From Aphis gossypii (Eukaryota > Arthropoda > Insecta > Hemiptera > Aphididae): a stretch of 64,000 bases of DNA. Under the pieces are notes generated by a model. That model was not told where the DNA came from. It made no database searches and worked only from the letters and a program-made list of their open reading frames with translations. Shown here in pieces: positions 23,791 through 37,930 of this stretch (position 1 is the first letter of the stretch; every line of letters begins with the position of its first letter). The position numbers were made by a program, and so were the translations under genes. The stretch is taken from assembly GCF_020184175.1 (NCBI RefSeq), contig NC_065532.1, positions 14,260,001 through 14,324,000 on the forward strand, written 5' to 3'.

Positions 23791-26700
23791 TATGTATATT
23801 GCGTAAATTGTACATACATATAATAATACAACATGATATTGTTATGTACGACTTTTCAGTGCGTCACACTTTATTGCGCGAAAAACCATGTATAATGTAA
23901 TCCTACACATTTCCTATACGTCATCAAGTCAATCGAAATCGTACAGGTAAAATATCATAGATATATTATATTATATGAAGCAGAGGCGGTTTTGCGCTAA
24001 AGAAATTGAATTGCCTACACGTTTCACCGGCGTCTCTTCAATCTGTCTTCATGATATTTATGATATTTTTTTTTAGCGTGCATCCATTTAGTATAAACGC
24101 GAATTCACGGAATATATATGCATTTGAAAAAAAAAAAATTACTACGACTGTTTGACAAAACTTGTTTGAAATAGTCATGACAGTTTTTTTTATTACCACA
24201 GTCGGTCGTGTCGGTTTTTACCAGTTATCGCATCAGAGATTTACCATAATATTATTATATACTTAAAAATATACGTCCAAATGTATACTGGTTTCGGTTA
24301 TTTTATGTAATTTTCATTTGCATTGTCTTAACAACTAGAAGTTTTGTGAACTTATTATTAATTATTAATGTTTAACACGCGTAATCAACAATAATAGGTT
24401 GGTTTATGACACGCGCGCACTAGGTAGCATAACATTCTCGACACACGTGCTTAACTAAAATATAATTTATATAAGTACAAATGCGTATAAAAAATAATGA
24501 TAAAAATTTGTACATTTTAGAAGAATAAAATATAGTATCTTGTTTAAAATTAAATAGTTCAAAAGACATGTTGATTTGAATAGTATTGATCTCTACAATA
24601 AAAACGTAAATACTTGACTAAAGTCATCAAAAATATCGCAGAACAGTTTATGAAAAATAATGCACGTACATTTTTAAAAAAAAAAGAAAGAAAGAAAACC
24701 TTATGTACAAAATAAGACATGCGAGTATATTGTATTAAATTGGAACCAATTTAAATGCAGTTAACATAAACATTACAATAAACCAGTAATTCAGAAATTC
24801 AGAAATTACCTATAATTAATAGTACGTTAGAAGTCAAATCCGAATTACTGTAACTCTAAATGATTCAATGTTCAATTCAATTTAATTAAATATATTATAC
24901 ATTCTTGTTAAAAAACACATGAACGTAATATTATACTAAACTTCGGTTGTTTTATTATATGATATCAGAAAATGCAAAGGCCGCAAACAATTGAAATCTC
25001 CGTGATACATGTTTTATCATACACGATTATTCCTACCGTGTATTATTTCCGCTAATATTATATTCTTAGAAAAACGTAAATGTTATTTAAATTTTAGTAA
25101 TATTTATGTATTACATTTTTTAACACAGCATAAGTACGTTAGGTCTTACAAAGATTTCCCAGTAGAACGTGCTTCATTAAATAACAAACAATAATTGCAT
25201 AGTTTTAAACTAAGCTCCTACGATATTGCTACGTTTCATGTCACGTCAAGTTATTTTTTAAACAAATCAAAAAATGTATTTATATATTTATAAAACAACT
25301 ATCCATGTAGATTAGTGCAGTTGAAACTTGAAAGTTTATAAAAATTGAATTAATAAAATTGTATTTATTAGACGCGCCGACCGTGCACGAACGCAAACCG
25401 GAAATTACATTAAAAATGCAATATCCAAGAAAAAATATTATACAATATTATGCATATTATAAATATAAAAAACAAAATACTAATAATTAGATGAAATTAT
25501 AGACATTAAGTCGGTAGATAATATATTTTGCGCCCAACACTAATACTTCAGTTGTAAACATTTATGAAGGATGTTACACATCGACTTCGGTGAAATGATA
25601 AATAAATATTATTTATTTGTATTTTCAGGCATTGGAATAAGCAAAAGTAAGTAGAAGAGGTAAGGATCCGTCATAAAATAATCAATATAAATACCTATCG
25701 AGCATTTTTTTTATACTATTAGCTTCGAGTTTACCTCGAATAGTGATTTTATTATGATAATGTCATAATTATTATGAATCGGATGCCTATTGTATGTTCA
25801 TTCAATATTCTTATTATGTTTAACTTACGAGATGCACTCGGCAAATACCGTATTTACTTGATATTTTTTCAATATTAGATGTATGTCAGTTATTTTTTCA
25901 TACACTTGCAGGTAAAAGTATATATATAAAAAAAAAAATTGAAAAAAAAAATGTCCCAACAAAATAATAGGGTACAAAAATCCAAGAGACGTCCGTAAAA
26001 ATTTATCGCCGTAAAAACAATACTATTCTCAGAATATATAAAATCTTGATTGCATCTATTCTTCGAAAGATAAAAATAAATAATATTGTTTGTTAATTCA
26101 TAGCTTGAGTTTGCTGATAATATAATACAGTTTTCTTGTTTATAAACAAAATGGCCGGTCTTTCTTGTAATAATTTTTAAGAAATGAATTTCAATAGACG
26201 TACCACGTGCGGAAATAAAGAATATAGGATGATCAAATCTAAATGAATTAACATTATTCATTACTATTCCGGTGAATTCTGACGTAAATTAACATATTAT
26301 TGTTAAGGAGATTTTCATAAAATAATTATAATATATCATTGTATTCATAATTATCGTCATTCGGTCCATCGTATTAATGGATTTGTTTAGCGCAACAAAT
26401 TTGAAGAACCAAAATCTATTTCGAATACAGTTAAACGCGATCGATGTTGAAGATTAGAGTCTTACGCTCTTACCTTAAGACATATCCTCTTCAGACATTA
26501 CCTCAACGCCGTTGTTCCGTCAGCTCTATGTCCCTGTCCAGTAAATTTCTCCACCTAAAAATAATATAAAACAATTACTTTATACCTAATATCATTCGGT
26601 ATATAAAATGTTTGATTTTGTCGTTTGATCATTAATACCTATAGGTAGTATTATAGGGTTCATCGAGTGTTTTGTTAAGTGAAAAATAAGATCCGTATCA

Positions 26701-29700
26701 TACGATTTACTGATAGAGTGGTATAGATGACCAAAACTAACACCTAATACTTCAATATCATATAAAAATATGTTTAACAACTACAGACATTTTAAAAAGT
26801 TTAACACAAATAAAATAATTATTAATTGGATACTTACATCATTAAATATTTTTTTTTGTTTTTTGTATATTCTGTAATAATAATTTTAATTGTTTAATAA
26901 TTATACTTAATTTAAAATTCTATTTATAATATGTATTCATAGTAATATTTTCTGATTGTTATGTCAATATAGTTGTATAAATTAATGTAACTTTCTCACA
27001 TTATAAGCTTGCTTTGAAGAGGTAGATATTATTATCGATCATTTATTTGTTTGATTAAATTTAATAGTTAGAAAACTTTTCGATGAACCTCACGTCAGTT
27101 GTATATTAACATCGAGTCATATGCATTTATATTAAATAATTATTCCATTCTTGAAATGTCACTCCCGTTGACAGACTGCTTTGAAGAAATCGTTGATAAT
27201 CACTATATGGAGATTAATAGATATTATTAAAAAAAAATACAAGTTTTTATTTAAATAAAAATCAATTAACAAACAGAAGAAAAACACCATAATATAAAAA
27301 TAATATTTATAATAGTAACTAAAAAACAAAAAATGTGAATCATTAAAAAAAAAAACTCAGTCTTTATGAATATTTAATTGAAATTGCACTTGATTATTAA
27401 GTATTAATAATATTCGTTGTAATAATACAACAATTTTTTTTTTTTTTATTAAAATATAACATAAACATTATTATTCTTGTTAACACAATTTTTTAATTTT
27501 TACTAAAAATGCTATGTAAAACGAATTCACGAGAATAAATATTAGCATACACGTTGTTGAAAGTGCAATTTTATTGCAAACTTTGTAATACAACATGTAT
27601 AAGGCAGTTTTATAAAATAAATTGTTTCAAAATTGTTATTTTTCGAGTTTGTGACCTGATACCAGTTATGCTTCTCAAGATGTGTGAGTGTGATCAACGA
27701 TTATACTGGTCACCGGTGTAATGGTTTTGAAAGGATCGCTTCAAGCAGTTCCATTAGAACGATTTATTGCTATAACCCACTACATTAATCACAGTAATTT
27801 CAGTGGAATTACTTGCTTTTAAATGTTTGTTTGCATTATTAATGAACTTAGACCACTTTGTAATCTCACTCAAAAAGTATGCTGTGTAAGCTAATAATAA
27901 AGCTAATAAGATTATACAGGTGTTTGACTAAAATATATTATAGACAAATCTACGCCTTTTAAATCAAGTTTGTACGTCATACCAGACGGATATCCATAAA
28001 ATATTATAAATAAACATATTTCAACAGTAAGTTACAGGTGTATAATATAATATAATCGAGTGTTCGTTTATTAAATTTATATTATTCCATTAGGCATATC
28101 TCATTTTTTTAAATTGTTTCCTTACATCAGCTTAATTATTATTGTTTTCCGATTTTACAATTTAAAATTATTGAATTAGTTACGTCTAAGTATACATAAT
28201 ATATCATAGTTGTATATAACGATCAATATATATATATATATACATAGAAAAGCAATGATTTGTCATAAAATATCGTAAACTTTCCATTATCTCTTATACT
28301 CATATTTAATCATCCGAAACTATATACAATATTACTCTGAACTCGGCCTTTTCACCGCCATTTTTCATCCTTCGGCTGTCTCACGACAATAATCTGAACT
28401 GTATTGCCTGCAACGGAAATTCTAATTGCTTGGTGCTAGAAACAAATACAGTGAGAATAAATGTGACAAGCTTAACTATAATGAACATTTAGCCTTCTCG
28501 TGCAGTGGATACCATTAGTATATTTAGTTTTGATTATATGAAAGCCATACATTATAATCAGTTTAACATTTCGGACTAAGTCGAAATTTAATGTTGTGAT
28601 TTGTGAAACACTGTGAATAGAATAATTAAAATTTGTAGTTTCATTATAACGGATGCCGATAATAATAATAATATGGTTTATAATATTATTATCGCATACA
28701 AATATTGAATTTAGGTATAGTTTATAATTTCGTATTGAAAAACAATCTATGTAATGTGAACACCTACACACAAAATCCTATCTAATATTATTCACTACTT
28801 TTGCATACATGTTAAATTTTAATTTTTTATTAGGTACATAGAAACAACGTTGTTGTACGCATACATTGTTTAGTTTTATCACATCTAATAATATAATAGC
28901 TTTATAACCAATAACCATTCAACTATTACATTATACAATACATTGTAAACACAATTACACAATATTATTATTTTTATGAAAATGTTTAATATGAATATTA
29001 TTATGTACCCATTTATAATCTCATTAAACTTATTATATAAAATATATATATTTATATAAACATCTATAATATTTAATATATATTATTGATTTTTATCAAG
29101 GTTGAGCAAGTTAATGAAATTTTTTAACTCTGTTCATCTAAGTTTTTTTTCCAATTAAGTCAAAAATTAAATAATTTGCATTTTTTACAACAATTTACAT
29201 AAATTTAATTAACAAACACTCGTACCTTTAACTCAACTTAAATATTAATAAATTAGTTTGCAAAAAAAAAAAAATTGCAAATGATTTTGTTAGCTTATAG
29301 TTTATAAAATGTTCAATAAGCTAAGGCTTTAAAATTTAACTCAATATTTTTGATGAATAGTTCATACTAAAAAAAAAACTGAAAAATGTTTTTAAAACAT
29401 TTTTTTTATGACAATTTGAAGTTCAAATTTAAACGAAATTAAAAATTTAAACCAACAAGAACAATTTTAGTTAAATATATATATAATATAATATAATATA
29501 TTTTTATGTAATTCAAAAATATTATTCACGGAGACTTGAAACTATTCTATAAGCATTTAGATTTATTTTATATGTTATTACCTATTTATATCATAAACCT
29601 ATTTAGGTACATATTTTCATGGTACATCAGTAAATCAACTTTAATTCAACATTTAATAACAATATAGTATACATGTATATATATTATATTTACTATAATA

Positions 29701-32700
29701 GTTGTTAAATATTAATAATATAATAAATTTAAATGCTTTTTTAAACAATTAATTCAACCAAACATATTACTAATTTATTTATTTTAATACTTAAATTACT
29801 ATGATAATGTTAATTTAAACACATTATCATAAAATATACTTTGTAAGTTATAAGCTACGTAAATTTGACAACGGCTGTCAGTGACTGTCTTCGCTTATAA
29901 TCGTTTTTTGTAAGCAATTATGTATCATTGAATTTAAGTATAACAATTGTAACATATAAAATGTGTGAGTGACTTACTCAATACACGTAAGGTCAATTTT
30001 GACATTGTTAGTTCAATTTTATTTACAGTTTTAGCCGTTAAGTCAAGTGAATATATTAGTTGTGTTGTTGGATAAAAATTAGTTAAAAGACTGAAATTAA
30101 ATAAAAATTAAACAAAATGAGTTACAATTAATCGAGGTAGATAACTGTCGGCAGAGAAGGTTAATAATAATATTATTATATGACATCCCTGTAGAATGGT
30201 AAAAAGTAAATGTCAACAAGTTATTATTATTTTTTCGTTATTAAAAATATTGTTTTTATTTTAAACTCTGAGTATACTGCTGAAACTATTGATTTTAAAA
30301 TGAACTGTTTTTCTTTGAATTTTGAAGAACATTTTATATATGATTTGAATTAAAATGTACAGCAAAAATAATAAACATAATACAATTAATAATTTATTAC
30401 AAAATATGAAAACTTAATAGCAAGTAATTACTTAAAAAAAAAAAAAAAATTAAAAATTATTTCTCATAATGCTATATTGTTATAAATAACTACATTATCT
30501 CTTTATAACATATATTTTTTTTTTTTTTTTGATGTTCTGAATACTTAAAACTAACTACTAAAAAAAAATAAAACAGTCACTTATTCTTTATAGTAACATC
30601 GGTGTCCGATTTTTAACTCATAGAGAAAGAGATTTAAAAAATGTTTAAAGTTATTGTATTTTCAAACTTAATCAATGACTCGACAAAAAATTAAAGTTTT
30701 ATATATATGGTTGTAAATGTAATAGTATTTGGTCAACATTTCTCTGCGAACATATTTCCAATTCCAACACCCTTGTCAAAATATTTACATAACAAAATTC
30801 GTTTTTGTGTAAAAATGTCACAATTTTTTTTTTTTTTTATGAACATTTTAAAAATTCTAATAAAATAAAAATATTTCTTATCATTTCTATACAGTATGTA
30901 TACAATGTGAAGCTGAAATATATTTAATTTTTAAATTTATTTAAATTAAATTTGTAAACTCTATGTAGGTATACTGCACCTTGTACATTTACGAATATAT
31001 TTCTATAGAAATATAAAATGTTATCATGGTAAAATTGAAAATGTTTTCAAAATATTCAAAATTTAATATTTCGCCATAATATGTGCATGACATATTAATA
31101 TCAATGAAATCGTATAATAATAAAAAATTATAATATTGACCTAAATTGTTATTAAAATAGCCAAGACGGCTGTTTAAGAAAAAAAACAATTGTGTAACAA
31201 CAATACCCAGTGATATCCCAAGTCTGAAAAATAACCATAAAAAATGCTATAATTTACACCATTGAAAACATACATAATATTTCTATTACATTTGTTGGAC
31301 GTGATACATATCAAGAAAGTTTATTGGAACGAAACTCAATAGATAAGTACATATTGCGGTCAATTTGGATTCCATGAAACCCACAGACCGTCGAAAAGTC
31401 AGTTCTCCAGCCCTACAGTGGTTTTTTAGGGTTAATATTTGATGAAGTTATGTAGTCCACGTTATTTACATAAAACATTAAAACAGGCAGATGGGTTTCC
31501 CAAGTACTTAATTATAATATTTAGATAATACGGCGGAATTCGTCATACGTAATACATTGTTTTGTGAAAACAAATATAACGAATAATAAATATATTACGA
31601 TAACAAAGAATTGGTACGCTCAACTCACTTGACCGATTTATTCTGTTAAATTTGTTTCTGTAAAAATGTTCAGCTGTGTATATTGAGTTATTTTCGTTAT
31701 TAATATTTTAAAAGTAATTTGACGTTAGTATGGAAATATAACACCAGTGTTTTATAATATATTTTATGCTGTATTATTATATTAAAAATAATCGGTGATA
31801 GGATGAACAAAATTACAAAATGTCGAACGAAAAAATAATAATGCCCTTATATATTATATTATATGCGATGAGCACTGTCACTAATTTCTGCGTTTCAAAT
31901 AAACTTAATGGATTATAATATACCGTTGTTTAATTGCGAAATTTACGAATAATTAACATTATATAAACAATGATTTCGATGAAGACAATAATTTTTACAC
32001 AAATATATTATATAATATATGACCAAGACTAACATACATACTGCAAATACAAATATCTAAAATTGAATTGGTTACGTTGGTTTTATATTATATGTGGATT
32101 TATATAATTTAATTTATTATTTTAGTCATCAAAAATAATTTAAATTAGAAGTTGCGAAACACTAAATCACACAAACAACGAATAAAATAACAGTAGCTAT
32201 ACCATTCTTTTGACAGATACAAATTAGATAATAATATTATTTACAGGGAAAAAATGCTACTTGCAAAATATTATCTTTGATCAACACAACAACCACAGTA
32301 TTATTATTAAAATCGTTATGGCCGCTTATTTATGCGATTGGTCTTGTTTATTTGAATAAATTTATATTTTGGCGACACATTTTCAAACATTATGATTTTT
32401 CAGAGATTCACAAACGATAACATGAATATCTAAACCGTGACAAATGAATACTCAAGTAGAAAAATTCAATTATTTTGACCGTATCAAATAGTTTATTCAT
32501 GAAATAATTTTTGAAAAATTCAAAGAGCTCGCTCAGCTGTACATCATGTTTCAAATGTACCTCGTAATTGAGTGGACCACTATAATGGATGTTTGTTAAA
32601 ATTGAATTAAATTATAAATCATTGCGTATATTAAAAACAATTCTGAGTGTGGACAGTCTTTAGAGTTTACAAGTACAGATAATTATTGGTATTAACATTA

Positions 32701-33340
32701 TTTATTGGACAATACGGAACATGGTAAGCTGATCTATTTTTTGCCAAAAATAAATCACTTTATAGTATAATTCTGTTTGTTATACGAATAAATAGTAATT
32801 TGTTATTTTGTACTTAATGATGTTATGATTGTTATGATGTTATGATTGTATGATGTTTCCAGTGACAAATTAAATAATTTCAATGAATTTATCTTAATAT
32901 CAAATATAAAATACTGTTTAAATAATATTATACCTATCCCATCAAAATAATTTTTTTTTTTATCTTTAAAACAAAGGAAACCTTAGATAAAAATTAAAAA
33001 AATAATTTTTCGTAAGACAACAAATTCTAGTGTGAGCTTTTCTTTAAAATGCAAAATTTAAAAATTGAGTTTGAGGTGCACACACTCGTGTACAGCATTA
33101 GGTCCCTAATGATAGAATACTTCATAATCGTGAGTGTAGTACACTTGGCTATAGATCACTTGCAGATACACAAAATTTATTTTTATTAATATAGATATTA
33201 TAATTAGTTGTAATTAATTTAAAAGTCAATACAAATTTACTGTAGACCGATATGAATAGGTTTTTTTACAAGCACCTTATGATTAATTTAAATATTTTGA
33301 AATTTCAATGATGTGTAGAAAATACTCATTTAAATATACG
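23791..33340. other. Long AT-rich non-coding stretch
   Basis: This 9.5 kb has no recognised gene. The longest frame (minus strand, 25890-26261, 123 codons) lacks any motif and ends in homopolymer-driven residues. Patches of balanced composition lie at about 26340-26560, 27650-27830, 28320-28440 and 31310-31460 without domain-like frames. Poly-A/T runs are at about 30434-30449, 30519-30530 and 30825-30838. A short tandem repeat sits at 32818-32856. Confidence 0.45.
32818..32856. repeat. Short tandem repeat of a tgttatgat-type unit
   Basis: tgatgttatgattgttatga is followed by a near copy, tgttatgattgtatgatg, giving about two copies of an 18-base unit that itself contains a shorter repeat. It lies in an AT-rich region with no gene nearby. 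Confidence 0.6.
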
Positions 33341-33625
33341 GTGAAAATTTCAATCATCTGTAGTATTTTTTTTTTTTTAAATTATACACCCACAAAACAA
33401 AAAAGGTAAAATCAATTTTATTGAAAACTGTTTTCAAGAAAAAATTTTTTCTGATTTCTTTTAAAAGAATTTTTTACTTTTGCTATGCATAATCCCCAAT
33501 TTAACACCACAAGCCACTCTCAAAATTGTAAATTAGATAACTGTTCAAAAATATGATAAAAAACACAGAAAAAATACTTAACCGTAAAATACACGCTCGT
33601 TTCAGAATCTATAAAAAAACAACAT
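33341..33625 (+). repeat. Second, partial copy of the tRNA-headed repeat body
   Basis: ggtgaaaatttcaatcatct near 33341 matches ggtgaaattttcaagtatct near 19634. The right end, cgtaaaatacacgctcgtt then tcagaatctataaaaa near 33617, corresponds to cgtaaaactaatac then tcagaatctaaaaa near 20115-20155. Order and orientation agree with the first copy and the tRNA-like head is missing. Both copies are diverged, so the family is old. Confidence 0.5.
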
Positions 33626-34440
33626 GGATACGTCATAGTATAAGAAGTTATAACATAGTATAATTATATATATTGTAACACATACATTTGTAATTACTTA
33701 TTTATTTATTTTATTTTTTCAGTCTTAAATAAATTAAGTAAAAGAAAATATTGTTATAACAAGCTTAATGTATAAATAACGACGGATAACAATAGACATA
33801 AATAAACCTCCAAGATAAATAATAAAGCTAATCTTATTTTAATTAAAATAATAAAATAAACACTAAACATTATATACAAACAACTTTAAGGCATAAAGAC
33901 TAGTGGACTACCATGTGATTTACCAATTGGACACAATTTACTACTCAGTACAATGTGCATATATTTAATGTAAGATAATGTCACATGTAACTAGAAATAA
34001 TTATTATAATATATTTTAATTATTATCAACCGTATTACGGTTTTTTATTTACAATAATTACTGTTAAAATATTGTAATTACCTTCGAGCTAATAAAGAGA
34101 GCCGTTTCATCGGCTATGTCAACACATCTATGTATATCTGTGCGATTGTGCTACTTTATAATATGTTGATCGATGTAGTTTTTTTTGACATTATCAGTTC
34201 AAATAATGGTTTTGGAAAAAAACCAATATCACCAATACCGAGTACCAGTATAGGCTCATCCCTTATGCCTAAAACCACCGTAATAATTTTAAAGCAGATT
34301 ATACGAAATATCTCGCTCGATAAAACGTTGTATTTTGTATTTTACATAATATTATATAGATACAATATTATAAATACACAAGTTGTAAATTATTTCATCA
34401 CTATCTGTAATGAGTAGTGTTAATAGGTGTGTGCATAAGT
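33626..34440. other. AT-rich non-coding stretch
   Basis: A 95-codon plus-strand frame at 34130-34417 has no recognised motif. It contains a more balanced centre (GKKPISPIPSTSIGSS) that could be a decayed exon or chance. Nothing else is seen. Confidence 0.4.
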
Positions 34441-36560
34441 AATAATGAGTAATTAATTGCCACCTGTTGCTATCCACAGTCAGGTGTGGGACTTCAGCGG
34501 TAGGCGGTGACAACGAGATAAGTATTTTATGGGACTCTAGATAAAATTAATAATAAACTTTTTTTGTAATTAAATTATGGGCAGAACGAAGAAAAAGATT
34601 AAAAGAATACCGTTTTATAATTACAAAAATGGTAACCGTGAAGTCTTCAGAGTTGAGTAACCATACTATAATACCGAATTTCTCGTGTTTTACTTTGCTT
34701 CTCAGCGCCAATCGATTGCAAGACAACGTCTAAAAAACAAAAAGATTATAAGTATATCGTTGTGGTTACAATGTCAACTCACGCACACATGATCGCGTCG
34801 GTGAATATACAAAACCGCTAAGTGTAAGTGTGCTCGTTACGACAGTTATTACTCGCACTTTTTTTTAAGACTTTTATTTTTGTAATAGAAGTATTCTAAT
34901 GTTATCCACTCGCCAAATGCTTACTGAAAATAAGCGCAAAAATGTTTTTTCTTGCGTTGGTTACTTTGCTGCACCGGCTATGACCATAATCCCCGTATAA
35001 GTCACTATTCCCATCAGTAATCTGCAGTCACCACCAACATAACCACAATCTTTTATTTTATAGCTGCATTTAATATTATTGTAATGGCCGTGTCTTGCAA
35101 TGTATAGGAGCCCACGGATATACAAATTAAATACCATATTGTGGGTAAGTATACGGTCGTGTACGCAAATTGAAATTTTTCTCGTCGAAAAGCGTCTTTT
35201 CCGAGTACTGATTGTATGGCTTTCGTGCCGCGACAATAGGGTCATCCTTATTTTATCGCACATAGAACCGAAAATCGCGTGCTCACGTTCTTAATATGAC
35301 CTAACTTAACTCGATCGTCGGTCATCCAATGCATTTAAATGGCCAAATTTCTGGAAGACGCGATAATTTTATAAATTTTTTGCCTCGTACGACCACCGCA
35401 GTGTTTTGTTAAAATATTCGTCGTTCGTGCCCAAGGTGTTTACACGCTCGCTGTCACCATATTATTTCACCATCTTCGACCGTGTGATATTCGAAGGAAA
35501 AACTGAAATGTGGAAAATCTAAACGGTTCACGACGTTTTACGGTCATTCGTCGCCGTATTATTTTAACATCGTGCGCAGTACCTTTTTTTCACCATCACT
35601 CCCGCTGACAATTCGTCTATGTCCGCACATAATATAATATTGTGTAAGTGTAGGTATAAAACCATTTGTGAGCAATGGTCGACTTCGACATTTCTAACGT
35701 GACGACGACACGCATTTTTATACGTTTAATAAGCTACACTAACCGCAGTGTCACCGTGATAATGAAACGTAAGCGGAAATTTTAAATTGAATACGCGTAC
35801 ATATACCTTGGCGCGTGTTTAATGTATATTATTATGATCCGAGTGTACAGGGAGTGAACAAGTGAACGACTGCGATGTGTACGGTAACGTACTGTGAAAA
35901 TCGTTACACGCCTTAGCGATCGTCACTCGGCAAAAGAACCGTAGCCGACTCCGTGTCGATGAGTGGGTACGCGGCCTGTACTCTCGTAATATGCAGAGAA
36001 GCAGCAGGAAAAAGGCGGCACAAAAGAACAATAAAAACTAAAAGATTCAAACGTCGGCAATCGCACAATGGGTCTAACGAACCAAGATTATAATGACTCG
36101 GAAACAGGATTACGCGCGTCGACGAGAACCGTTCGAATTACGAGATTTTTCTTTTTTTTTCGTATTTTTTTTTATTATTCGCGAAAGAATTCCATTTGAA
36201 GGAGACGACTTGTCGTACACCACCTGACGGTGCCACCAGCACCACCTTCTCTTCCGCCAGACAATTATTATTATCACCTCGGCCGGTTTACGGTGTTTGC
36301 GTAAACGATTTTAATTAGGCTAATGTTACGCCGTTCTGCGTATTCATAACGACTTAAAGTGGAACGAAAAAATGCATTTAAAAAGGGTCTGCGTTTATTT
36401 TATGCATCAATTGGAAAGAGTGCGTGTGCAACGCGTAAATATTTCGATAACCTGCTGCGAGGTAACCGGCTTCCGCTGCACAGTGTCGGTTTTAGTTTTA
36501 TGGTGTCTATCGTCAGCTCCCTTTGAGTTAGTTAGTTCTTTTTTTTTAATATTTAAATAT
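34441..36560. other. CpG-rich patch, possible regulatory or untranslated region
   Basis: G+C and CpG are raised over about 2 kb (for example cgccttagcgatcgtcactc at 35910-35929 and acctcggccggtttacgg near 36276). Frames of 60-100 codons on both strands overlap and have no domains. Homeodomain-like words occur (acgattttaattaggctaat near 36306). A promoter or enhancer region is plausible but not demonstrable here. Confidence 0.3.
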
Positions 36561-37305
36561 TAAAAATTATAATTTATGGCAATCATTAACAGTGAACATT
36601 ATAAATATTTTAAAATATAGTAGTAATGAATAATACAAAGATAAGTATATTATATATTATAACATTTTATTTCCCAATCTTCAATGTAAAATGATACCGC
36701 ACTTAATTTAAACTGCCTGCCACCCTTAAAATGTTGTCGAAACCATTATTGTAACGAAAAAATTCACTTATTATACAAATCAAATTATAAAAGTCTATAC
36801 TCGTTTATAGCAAACCGATATACACCACCGCAATCTAGTGACATAACAAAGAAAAATAACTGTTCAACATTTTGAACGGAAAATAAAATTAGAAAATGGA
36901 AAAAATAATCTGTTAGCTTATCATAATGCATACTATCAATGACATTTATTGCAACCTATGTACAATGTATGAATGATAGGTTTAAACCAAAACTTTAAGA
37001 TGTTAATCGCCGCAACATTTAAAGATAAACGAACGACTAAAGAAAAAATACTATGTCAACAGTATAGAGACTGGAAAATTAATATAGAAACGTTTTTTTT
37101 TAAATAAGTAATTGTTAAAAAATAATACCTAGTTAGTTCTTGCATTAATTTGTATTTTTAATTTTTAAAAAAAATATTATGTTATTGTTTAAAATAAATA
37201 TCTTCCATTCCTATTTAATTGTTTTATTTTTATTAGTTTTTAAATAATTATAAAATTACAGATAAACGAATATTTTTTTCAATTGTTTTCTATTTTAAAG
37301 TGTAT
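36561..37305. other. AT-rich non-coding stretch
   Basis: Nothing is recognised. Short T/A runs occur near 37093 and 37164. Confidence 0.5.
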
Positions 37306-37332
37306 ATTTTTCACTTACAGATTAATGTTTCA

Positions 37333-37569
37333 CCTGAAATTTAGACCAAACAGTATTTCCATTGATCCGCGTGACACTGCTCTTATACAGTAGCTAAGGA
37401 CAGATAACAGCTCATATTATACCAATCTTCCAATACACTTCCGGTTTTGAGCTTTATACGGGCGCCCATCGATTTGATACATTATAGACGACAATAAGCT
37501 ATAAACTCTAGTGAACGCTTCCGATACGGACTTAGTCAGGAAGTTGTCTACATAACTCGGAGTAGTTTT
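37333..37569 (-). pseudogene. Possible decayed coding exon, unrecognised
   Basis: On the minus strand one frame is open from 37569 to 37333, 79 codons with a single internal TAA (37417-37419). Residues before the stop read KTTPSYVDNFLTKSVSEAFT and then RVYSLLSSIMYQIDGRPYKA, and after it YELLSVLSYCIRAVSRGSME. Composition is protein-like, unlike the neighbouring AT-rich frames. Just beyond the 3' end lie donor-like sequences (TTTCAG|GTGAAA near 37332 and CT|GTAAGTG near 37313). On the opposite strand the second of these reads as an acceptor, ttcacttacag. No family is recognised. It could be a TE or gene fossil, and chance is not excluded. Confidence 0.3.
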
Positions 37570-37619
37570 TTATTGTAAGGGCAGAGAGCAAAATACATTA
37601 AATGTTTTTGTCTGTAGAA

Positions 37620-37930
37620 ATATATTGGAGAAGAAGTGACACTCTTTGACTTCTCGAATGATTTACCTGCAAACAATAGATCTATACACAATGTAAACAT
37701 TATAATATGGACAACACTTGAAGTCAGTTTTTAAAATCATAAAAATATATCAACTTACTACTATTACGATATTATATCGTATAATATTATAATAATGGAC
37801 AACATTTCAAATGCATCTATATTCTATATATGACTATATGATTGATAGTTTAATGACAAATTAATAATATTATACAAAACGCACACACCGAACACAACAT
37901 ATTATGGAAAGCTTATCACAATGTATAAAG
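37620..37930. other. AT-rich non-coding stretch
   Basis: No frame, repeat end or RNA is recognised. Confidence 0.5.

Noticed and set aside
25890..26261. Longest frame in the window (123 codons, minus strand)
   Set aside because: No domain or motif, and the C-terminal third is driven by A/T homopolymers. A frame of this length is plausible by chance when both strands of 64 kb of AT-rich DNA are scanned.
28472..28771. 99-codon minus-strand frame
   Set aside because: Ile/Asn-rich residues from AT-rich DNA, with no motif.
34961..35294. Overlapping 100-codon minus-strand and 64-codon plus-strand frames
   Set aside because: No recognised motif, no splice context and mutual overlap in a CpG patch.
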